A stretch of 20,140 bases of DNA. Origin: Cyanobacteria bacterium OH_CDB_20 (GTDB taxonomy: Bacteria > Cyanobacteriota > Vampirovibrionia > Gastranaerophilales > Gastranaerophilaceae). The stretch covers positions 1-20,140 of the forward strand of contig JAEZIX010000102.1 in NCBI GenBank assembly GCA_023415935.1. The letters are read 5' to 3'. Positions within the stretch are counted from its first letter, which is position 1, and each line of letters starts with the position of its first letter. The translations under genes and the position numbers were made by a program. The notes under the pieces were generated by a model. The model was not told the origin of the DNA. It saw nothing but the letters and a program-made list of their open reading frames with translations, and did no database searches. This document shows positions 15,088-20,140 of the stretch, piece after piece.

Positions 15088-15669
15088 TTATATTGCTTGG
15101 TTTAGTAAGAAGTTTGTTAAGACATAGTCATTATCAAGATGTTGTCTGTATGATGCTGAACGCACTCCGACCGTTGCTTTATATTTGCTTATTGAAGGAT
15201 CCGGATTTCTTTTTTGGCATTGATATTCGTTCATAATGCTTGATACGAATCTTTTTGTTTCAGAAAACGGAGGAACCCCTTTGTATCTTTTAACGTTGCC
15301 TGGGCCAGCGTTGTATGCAGCAAGTGCAAGTTCAACTGAGCCAAACATTTTGAACATCATTTTGTAGTACATTAATCCGCCTTTAATATTGTCATTTAAG
15401 GCATATGGATCGTAACCTATTTTTCTTGCGGTTTGAGGCATTAATTGAAAGACGCCTACTGCACCGTGTGCACTTCTTTTGTTGTGGCAGAAGCCAGATT
15501 CTTGTTTTGCAATACTTAACCCAAGCGCAGGATCAATCCCAAGTTCAATTGAATGTTTTACAATTGAATCTTTAATTGTAACTACTGATTCGGCTTTTGC
15601 TTGATTTTGTGGGAGTGAGATGATTGTTGCAACGATTATTAGGGTTAGTGTTAGTAACTTTCTAATCAT
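15088..15669 (-). CDS. Secreted lytic transglycosylase (SLT/LysM-type soluble murein hydrolase domain)
   Basis: It cleaves peptidoglycan glycan strands in the periplasm. The 193-residue protein has a signal peptide (hydrophobic stretch 5-19, AKA before cleavage near residue 26) and a single SLT domain. Catalytic glutamate E57 lies in AKQESGF, followed by GAVGVFQLMPQTA at 69-81 and the substrate-binding AYNAGPGNV at 118-126. There is no lipobox, so the mature protein is probably soluble. A C-terminal stretch of about 40 residues after the domain has no match I recognise. The start has AAAGGAT upstream. The gene lies after a 180-base leader with a good promoter and a hairpin, and forms its own unit. 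Confidence 0.92.
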   Translation of the reverse strand: MIRKLLTLTLIIVATIISLPQNQAKAESVVTIKDSIVKHSIELGIDPALGLSIAKQESGFCHNKRSAHGAVGVFQLMPQTARKIGYDPYALNDNIKGGLMYYKMMFKMFGSVELALAAYNAGPGNVKRYKGVPPFSETKRFVSSIMNEYQCQKRNPDPSISKYKATVGVRSASYRQHLDNDYVLTNFLLNQAI

Positions 15670-15824
15670 GTAAATCCTTTTTTATTGTAAATTGCGAAGA
15701 TTAAATTTGTCAGATCTAATCTTTTGAGAACATTTGTGTTTCAAAAATCAAAAAGACAATCTCAACTCTGCTCTCTTGAGGTTTTTAGAATGGTTTTTCT
15801 ATTAAATTTCTAATAATCCTCGTC

Positions 15825-15843
15825 AAGTTCAAAAATAGAACTT
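15825..15843 (-). promoter_or_regulatory. Hairpin at the predicted 5' end of the lytic transglycosylase mRNA
   Basis: AAGTTC (15825-15830) and GAACTT (15838-15843) are perfect mirror complements around a seven-base loop. With the promoter at 15851-15878, transcription would start near 15844, placing this hairpin at the extreme 5' end of the transcript, a position known to stabilise some mRNAs. The rest of the leader (15670-15824) holds no gene I can see. Confidence 0.4.
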
Positions 15844-15850
15844 AATATAA

Positions 15851-15878
15851 ATGATACGCACTAAACATGAAAAGTCAA
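15851..15878 (-). promoter_or_regulatory. Promoter of the lytic transglycosylase gene
   Basis: On the minus strand TTGACT (15873-15878) and TATCAT (15851-15856) are 16 bases apart, each matching five of six consensus bases. The start codon is about 180 bases downstream, giving a long untranslated leader. Confidence 0.55.
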
Positions 15879-15886
15879 CCCCCACA

Positions 15887-15918
15887 GGCTTGTCCGCCCT
15901 AAAGCCAGTTATAGCTTT
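15887..15918 (-). other. Two overlapping, mutually exclusive small stems after the cytidylyltransferase gene
   Basis: The segment AAAGCC at 15901-15906 can pair either with GGCTT at 15887-15891 or, through AAAGC, with GCTTT at 15914-15918. The two stems cannot form together. The segment sits just outside the promoter of the next gene. It may be part of a terminator for the cytidylyltransferase transcript, but no function is shown. Confidence 0.25.
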
Positions 15919-15935
15919 GGATAAAAAGATGTTAC

Positions 15936-15952
15936 AAAAAATCCGAAATCGG
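15936..15952 (-). terminator. Weak terminator-like element at the cytidylyltransferase stop codon
   Basis: On the minus strand CCGATTTCGG (15943-15952), a four-base-pair stem, is followed at once by a run of six T (15936-15941). The stem is very short, so efficiency is doubtful. Confidence 0.3.
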
Positions 15953-16633
15953 CTATTTCTTACATATTAAGGCTTCTACAGTATTAAAATCATCAAGAGT
16001 GTCTATATCAATGCAGTTTTGGCATACATAAATTTTCGGTTTTTCGCCGATGAAATCTTTAACCTGTTTCATAACCTCTGTTTTTATGATGTAAATAGAA
16101 CCTGTTTCCTGAAACATTGTGTAATGCCTGTCTGAATCTTGTCTACGAGGTCTTTCGCGGAAGTTATATAAGCCTTCGACAGAACCATCATATAGCATTT
16201 TCCATTTAGCGTGGGTAGTTCCAAGTTTTTTTACGGCAAATACAGAGTCACAATCGCACTTTTTAAACATTTCAAAAGCTTCATCGATTTCTTTTTCGGT
16301 TCTTAATGGGCAAGTTGCTTGAAGAAGTATCGTTACGTCTGGCTTATATCCTTGTTTTTCAAGTTCTTCGAGTACTTGAAGCATTACAGGAGCTGTTTTT
16401 GTTTCATCTTGAGCAAGTTCAATAGGTCTATCAAGGACCTCAGCGCCATATTCCAGCGCAATTTTTTTAATCTTGCTGTCTTCAGTAGATAAAACTGTTT
16501 TTGTGATGTATTTAGACTTTAAAGATGCCAAAATCGTATGCGCTATAAGAGGTTTTCCTGCAAGCATTTTAATGTTTTTGCCTGGGATTCCTTTAGAGCC
16601 GCCGCGGGCAGGGATTATAGCAAGTACTTCCAT
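15953..16633 (-). CDS. Acylneuraminate cytidylyltransferase-type enzyme (NeuA/PseF/LegF family)
   Basis: Members activate a nine-carbon acidic sugar (sialic, legionaminic or pseudaminic acid) with CTP. The 226-residue protein has the nucleotide-binding start IPARGGSKGIPGKNIKML (7-24), GKPLIAHTI, the LLQATCPLRTEKEID segment and a C-terminal IDIDTLDDF metal-binding motif, all typical of this family. Which sugar is used cannot be told from sequence by eye. No nonulosonate synthase gene is nearby, so the pathway must be encoded elsewhere. Products could decorate flagellin or surface polysaccharide. The gene starts three bases after the stop of the ribbon-helix-helix gene and has no convincing ribosome-binding site of its own, which suggests translational coupling. 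Confidence 0.88.
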   Translation of the reverse strand: MEVLAIIPARGGSKGIPGKNIKMLAGKPLIAHTILASLKSKYITKTVLSTEDSKIKKIALEYGAEVLDRPIELAQDETKTAPVMLQVLEELEKQGYKPDVTILLQATCPLRTEKEIDEAFEMFKKCDCDSVFAVKKLGTTHAKWKMLYDGSVEGLYNFRERPRRQDSDRHYTMFQETGSIYIIKTEVMKQVKDFIGEKPKIYVCQNCIDIDTLDDFNTVEALICKK

Positions 16634-16636
16634 TAG

Positions 16637-16822
16637 TTACAAAATCTCGTCAAGAATTTCTGCGTTTCTGATACTCTTCTTTGATGTTTGAACATTAACT
16701 TTTCTCATATAAGATCTTAATGCTTCTCTTACAAGCTCGCTTCTTGTTCTTTGCTCAACATCTGCAATTCTGTCAATTTTATTTAGAAAATCATCTGACA
16801 TTGAAACTAAAATTCTTGCCAT
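16637..16822 (-). CDS. Ribbon-helix-helix (CopG/ParD-like) DNA-binding protein
   Basis: The 61-residue protein begins with a short beta strand (ARILVSMSDDF) followed by two helices, with the RTRSELVREALRSYMRK pattern of CopG/MetJ/Arc-type regulators, which bind DNA as dimers. A strong GGAGGT site lies seven bases upstream of the ATG. It sits directly before the cytidylyltransferase gene, and no toxin gene is adjacent, so it looks more like a transcriptional regulator than an antitoxin. It may control its own operon and the divergent small-protein operon, which shares the 84-base intergenic region. The target is inference. Confidence 0.8.
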   Translation of the reverse strand: MARILVSMSDDFLNKIDRIADVEQRTRSELVREALRSYMRKVNVQTSKKSIRNAEILDEIL

Positions 16823-16906
16823 ATAATTACCTCCATTTTTTCAATATATGTTAAAATTATTGTACGATATTATTCAGATAAAATAAAGTGAATTTGAAAA
16901 ATTATT

Positions 16907-17086
16907 ATGGAAAATGAAAAAAAGAAATTCTTAGGTATAATGTTTAACTGTTGTAGTGTTTACGGGCGAATTTATGAAAACAAAGACAAAACAGCTTATG
17001 TTGGAAGATGCCCGAAGTGCTTAAGAACAGTGAGGGTTAAAATTGGTGATGGTGGTACAGAAAATAGATTTTTTAATGCATATTAG
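16907..17086 (+). CDS. Small zinc-ribbon-like protein, 59 residues, function unknown
   Basis: The frame encodes a compact protein beginning MENEKKKFLGIMFNCCSVYG. It contains an NCC pair at 14-16 and CPKC at 35-38, a plausible four-cysteine zinc site, and a VRVKIGDGGTENRFFNAY end. The cysteine spacing and the GRCPKC...V.IGDGGT...RFF pattern look conserved rather than random, and I recall similar short uncharacterised proteins in other bacteria. No ribosome-binding site is obvious. The PepT-like peptidase starts 14 bases after the stop and dtd follows, so it is probably the first gene of that operon. It is easily missed because it is short. Confidence 0.72.
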   Translation: MENEKKKFLGIMFNCCSVYGRIYENKDKTAYVGRCPKCLRTVRVKIGDGGTENRFFNAY

Positions 17087-17100
17087 TAATTGAGGTATAG

Positions 17101-18339
17101 ATGAGTTTAGAAATTTTAACGAAGACTTTTGTTATCATAGATTTATTTTGTTCTTTGGTGGCAATACCTTCTCCTTCTTTGAAAGAAGACAATTTAATTG
17201 GGAAAATACTTGATATTTGTAAAGCAAATAATTTGCCTGCAAAGTGTGATGATTACGGAAATATAATAATAAAGGTTCCAGCAACAGATATATCAAAAAA
17301 ACCCATTTTACTAAGCGCTCATATGGATGTTGTAGGAGATGATACCCCTGTAAATATTGTTTTAAAAGGTGATATCATCGAAACTGATAAGAAAAGGACA
17401 CTTGGGGCTGATGATAAAGCGGGAGTTGCTGCTGCTATTATGCTTGCAATTGAAGTTTCGAAAGATAAGTCACTTAAACATGGTGGACTTGAAATTGTAT
17501 TAACCCGAGACGAAGAAACAGGAATGACCGGAATAAAGCATGTTAATATGAAAAATCTTGATTCAGAGTATGTTCTTGTTCTAGATGCTGATAAAATGGG
17601 TCAGGTGCTTGTTTCAGGGGCAAGTTTTACGAAACTTACGCTCAATGTTGAAACTTTTATTGGTGGACATTCAGGGATTGATATTGGTGACGAAAAAAGA
17701 CTTAATGCTGTTAAACTTTTGTGTGAACTCGGGGCAGAGATTCCTCAAGGCGCTTATAAAAAAGACGAATATGGAGTTCTAACTTCTATAAATGCAGGTG
17801 CAATAGCAGGTGGTGCGATAAAACCTGCAATCGACAAGATAGCTCAAGGCGCTAAAGTTGGGGATGATGTTCAGGATTTTATTATTGAAAATTCAATAAC
17901 AAATATTATAAACAAAAACGCGGCAATATTATACTCTGTGAGAAGTAATGATTCTAAGGCAGAAAAAGAGCTTATTTCTCTTATTGAAAATATAGTTTGC
18001 AAATTTAACAAAAAATATGAAAGGCTAGCAAAAGCCGATTTGAAAAAGGAAATACACGTTCTTCCATTTGAAAAATCAGGTGATGAAACGATAATTAATG
18101 TCGCTAAAAAAGCCGCAAAAGATGTTGATATTGAGCCTCAAATCTCATCTTTCCACGCCGCTGCTGAGACCCATATCTATGCAAATAATGTAAACAAGTC
18201 AGGTAAAAAGTTTAAACCTGTTCTGATTGGAGTTGCAGATGTTTACAATATGCATTCTCCAGATGAAAAGATGGATTATAAATCTTATTTAAAAGGCTAT
18301 GATTTCTTAAAGGCAATGTTTGTGGAGTATAACAAGTAG
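17101..18339 (+). CDS. M20-family metallopeptidase, PepT-like (tripeptide aminopeptidase type)
   Basis: A cytoplasmic two-zinc aminopeptidase that releases N-terminal residues from short peptides, judged by family. The 412-residue protein shows the M20 metal site: H74 and catalytic D76 in SAHMDVV, D104 in LGADDKAG, the general base and ligand pair E138-E139 in RDEETG, D162 or D164 in LDADK, and H385 in MHSPDE. A dimerisation or lid domain occupies about 175-290 (FIGGHSGIDIGDEKRLNA). All expected ligands are present. The start has a GAGG site five bases upstream. It lies 14 bases after the small zinc-ribbon gene and two bases before dtd, so the three form an operon. A carboxypeptidase or other M20 activity cannot be excluded by eye. 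Confidence 0.9.
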   Translation: MSLEILTKTFVIIDLFCSLVAIPSPSLKEDNLIGKILDICKANNLPAKCDDYGNIIIKVPATDISKKPILLSAHMDVVGDDTPVNIVLKGDIIETDKKRTLGADDKAGVAAAIMLAIEVSKDKSLKHGGLEIVLTRDEETGMTGIKHVNMKNLDSEYVLVLDADKMGQVLVSGASFTKLTLNVETFIGGHSGIDIGDEKRLNAVKLLCELGAEIPQGAYKKDEYGVLTSINAGAIAGGAIKPAIDKIAQGAKVGDDVQDFIIENSITNIINKNAAILYSVRSNDSKAEKELISLIENIVCKFNKKYERLAKADLKKEIHVLPFEKSGDETIINVAKKAAKDVDIEPQISSFHAAAETHIYANNVNKSGKKFKPVLIGVADVYNMHSPDEKMDYKSYLKGYDFLKAMFVEYNK

Positions 18340-18341
18340 GT

Positions 18342-18779
18342 ATGAAAGCACTTATACAAAGGGTTAAAAGAGCATCTGTTACTATTGATGACGAGATTTA
18401 TTCTTCAATAAATAAAGGGCTTTTGGTTTTTGTCGGAGTTGAGAAAACTGATGAAAAAGAAAATGCCGAAAAGCTTGCGGATAAAATTATGCGTTTAAGA
18501 ATATTTGAAGATGAAGATGGAAAAATGAACCGCTCGCTTCTTGATGAGAAAGGTGAAATACTTATAGTTTCTCAGTTTACACTTTGTGGAGATTGCAAAA
18601 AAGGTACAAGGCCTAGTTTTGATAGTTCTGCTCCAATCGAAAAAGCTATAGAGCTTTACGAATATTTTGTTGAGGTCTCAAAAACATACGGACTAAAAAC
18701 ACAAACAGGTAAATTTCAGGCTTCTATGGATGTTGAACTTATAAATGATGGACCTGTTACTATTTGGCTTGAGAAATAA
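18342..18779 (+). CDS. dtd: D-aminoacyl-tRNA deacylase
   Basis: Dtd removes D-amino acids (and glycine wrongly attached to tRNA-Ala) from tRNA, protecting translation. The 145-residue protein has the usual length and both active-site motifs: SQFTL at 77-81 (in ILIVSQFTLCGDCKKGTRPS) and the Gly-cisPro motif in NDGPVT at 135-140. The N-terminus MKALIQRVKRASVTID is also typical. It begins two bases after the peptidase stop with a weak GTAGG-like site, so its translation is probably coupled to that gene. The end is convergent with the phosphodiester glycosidase gene. Confidence 0.96.
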   Translation: MKALIQRVKRASVTIDDEIYSSINKGLLVFVGVEKTDEKENAEKLADKIMRLRIFEDEDGKMNRSLLDEKGEILIVSQFTLCGDCKKGTRPSFDSSAPIEKAIELYEYFVEVSKTYGLKTQTGKFQASMDVELINDGPVTIWLEK

Positions 18780-18784
18780 AAAAA

Positions 18785-18816
18785 AGCTGCGATGAAGAAA
18801 GGAAATCATAGCAGCT
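18785..18816 (-). terminator. Rho-independent terminator of the phosphodiester glycosidase gene
   Basis: AGCTGC plus ATGA (18785-18795) pairs with TCAT plus GCAGCT (18806-18816) with one mismatch and a ten-base loop. In the minus direction it runs straight into eight T. On the plus side, after dtd, no T-run follows, so it mainly serves the minus-strand gene. A smaller hairpin, CGTAT-TCGG-ATACG (18831-18844), lies between it and the glycosidase stop. Confidence 0.8.
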
Positions 18817-18850
18817 AGATGTTAATAGAACGTATTCGGATACGGAAAAT

Positions 18851-20137
18851 TTATTCTTTTGGCTCGATATAAGAAATTTGGCTTTGAACAGAGACAGAAA
18901 ACGCATTGCTCAATGCAATTCCGCCTCGTATTGAAGGTTGGTTTACTATGTGTCCTTTGACGTACATTACGCTTGAGCCTCCACCATCTAAGTTCATTGC
19001 GTTTACGCAGCCAATAGATTTCATATATTTTGCAAGATCATTAAGTGTAATCCCTACAGATGCTTGCTCTCTGCCGTCGATTGTTATTAAAATCAAATTG
19101 TTGTTTTCGGTGTAACCTATTGCGGTTCTTGGGTTTTTACCGCCTATTGCGCCTAGTTTTTGGTCTTGTACATCTACATAAACTTGTCCATCTCTCACTA
19201 AGTAAGGTCCTCCGCTAATAATGTGTTTTACATTATCCCAGTTAGGTGAAGTATTAATGTTCAAATATACACTTTTTCCATTAAAAAACGGTTCCAATTT
19301 TTCCTTTGGTCCGGATATTACAAATCCGTTTTGTGGAATATTTATAGAACCGTCTGATACTTGAATTATTTTATTATCCTGTATCGCCATCTGCACTCCG
19401 TATGGCGGTGTGGGCGGAGATTTTTCGCCCCAGTCCCTCGTATACGCTAGGACATAGGTTGAAAGCATTCGTGGCTGGTTAATATTGTTTACTGTTATTT
19501 CGTTTGTATTGTTCACAAGTTTTGCATTAAGTTCAACGCGAGCCATTTTGAAATCTTTTTCCCCGATTCCCATTGCAACCCTATTGTAAATAGGACCTGT
19601 CAAAAGTTTTCCATCTATCATAAGTGTTCCTAGAGGAACTCCGGTTTGCGGCTTAAAATATGTGCCGTTAATTGCTATGATGGAGTTATTTCTTTGAGCT
19701 ATTGACTGTATGGATGCTTTTCTTGCAAGTGAATTATTTGATGCCAAAGCAGGTGAAAGCTCAATATTCGGGTTTATTTTCCTGTTAATCTCTACAATAT
19801 TTATTTTGATAGGCTGAGAATTAATGTATTTAGTGAGTTTTATATGCACAATGCCGTCTTCTACATAGTTTATCTGGGCATTTCTGTATTTTTGTTTAAT
19901 CTCTGAGTTCCATTTTGCTTTTTCGGTAATGAGGCTAAAGGCATTTCCCGGAGGAGGAGTCCCTTTAGAAAAGAGGCTATCGCCCATATTTATACTTTGA
20001 GCAGGCTCTGACGCAAAGAGTGAATTGTTCATGAACATACCTTGCCCGAAGAAAATAGCTAGTGCCAACATACAGCAACAAGAATTGACGGCCATTTTCT
20101 TGGAATTGATCTGTTCTTCTAACAATAGCGCGTACAT
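18851..20137 (-). CDS. Phosphodiester glycosidase (NAGPA/DUF2233) family protein, exported or membrane-anchored
   Basis: The domain (about 150-415) is that of the human uncovering enzyme NAGPA and bacterial exopolysaccharide-associated proteins. Visible motifs are IIAINGTYF at 153-161, the GGPYLV segment at 309-314, NPRTAIGYTENNNLILITID at 335-354 and MNLDGGGSSVMYV at 381-393. In bacteria these proteins are thought to hydrolyse sugar phosphodiesters in the cell envelope. A hydrophobic stretch at about 20-42 should act as a signal peptide or anchor. The first ATG (20137) lies three bases from the window edge, so its ribosome-binding site is not visible and the protein could begin further upstream; M15 (20095) would give a conventional signal peptide. 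Seen domain is complete and the gene has its own terminator. Confidence 0.85.
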   Translation of the reverse strand: MYALLLEEQINSKKMAVNSCCCMLALAIFFGQGMFMNNSLFASEPAQSINMGDSLFSKGTPPPGNAFSLITEKAKWNSEIKQKYRNAQINYVEDGIVHIKLTKYINSQPIKINIVEINRKINPNIELSPALASNNSLARKASIQSIAQRNNSIIAINGTYFKPQTGVPLGTLMIDGKLLTGPIYNRVAMGIGEKDFKMARVELNAKLVNNTNEITVNNINQPRMLSTYVLAYTRDWGEKSPPTPPYGVQMAIQDNKIIQVSDGSINIPQNGFVISGPKEKLEPFFNGKSVYLNINTSPNWDNVKHIISGGPYLVRDGQVYVDVQDQKLGAIGGKNPRTAIGYTENNNLILITIDGREQASVGITLNDLAKYMKSIGCVNAMNLDGGGSSVMYVKGHIVNQPSIRGGIALSNAFSVSVQSQISYIEPKE

Positions 20138-20140
20138 AAA

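Noticed and set aside
15670..15952. A known structured RNA (signal recognition particle RNA, 6S or a riboswitch) in the 283-base gap
   Set aside because: Only short stems are visible and none of the conserved sequence signatures of these RNAs could be found; a covariance-model search would be decisive.
16637..16822. Antitoxin of a toxin-antitoxin pair
   Set aside because: The ribbon-helix-helix protein is followed by a sugar cytidylyltransferase and preceded by a divergent small zinc-ribbon gene; no toxin-like protein is adjacent.

Overview
The window is low-GC DNA (roughly one third G+C by eye) from a diderm bacterium with a motility motor. It is densely packed with housekeeping genes and shows no tRNA, rRNA, insertion sequence, phage gene or CRISPR array. 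The diderm assignment rests on an OmpH/Skp-like chaperone, a secreted lytic transglycosylase and a MotA/MotB stator. The PlsY signature, the sigma-28/WhiG-type factor and the NAGPA-type phosphodiester glycosidase recall the cyanobacterial side of the tree. A Melainabacteria/Gastranaerophilales-like organism is my best guess, made from memory of these families and not from a search.

Layout. Positions 1-3141 hold, on the minus strand, the first codons of an unknown protein, a pyrimidine-nucleoside phosphorylase and an OmpH-like protein, then DAHP synthase on plus. Positions 3169-5095 hold a strong terminator, an HU protein and lysyl-tRNA synthetase on minus. Positions 5165-11419 are a plus-strand run: a spermidine-synthase-like protein whose promoter almost touches its start codon, motA-motB, der-plsY and an enlarged malic enzyme. 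Positions 11416-16822 are a minus-strand run: a FliA/WhiG-type sigma factor, a CoA-dehydratase-activase-like gene with an in-frame stop near its 5' end, a winged-helix protein, an NrtR-type Nudix regulator, a lytic transglycosylase, an acylneuraminate-type cytidylyltransferase and a ribbon-helix-helix protein. Positions 16907-18779 are a plus-strand operon: a 59-residue zinc-ribbon-like protein, a PepT-like peptidase and D-aminoacyl-tRNA deacylase. Positions 18785-20137 hold a terminator and a membrane-anchored or secreted phosphodiester glycosidase on minus.

How the genes relate. Most encode core functions: translation (lysS, dtd), ribosome assembly (der), phospholipid synthesis (plsY), aromatic amino acid synthesis (aroF), nucleoside salvage (pdp) and envelope maintenance. 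motAB, the sigma-28-type factor and possibly the nonulosonate-type cytidylyltransferase could all serve a flagellum, but they are not in one operon.

The most unusual observations are a malic enzyme whose catalytic N-terminal domain is duplicated, with the two copies having lost different motifs, and the in-frame TAA that splits the activase-like gene while the frame stays open on both sides. Smaller points are a possibly leaderless gene, an inverted repeat around the sigma gene -10 box, a hairpin at the predicted 5' end of the lytic transglycosylase mRNA, and a small conserved-looking zinc-ribbon protein. I do not see a defence, toxin or mobile system.
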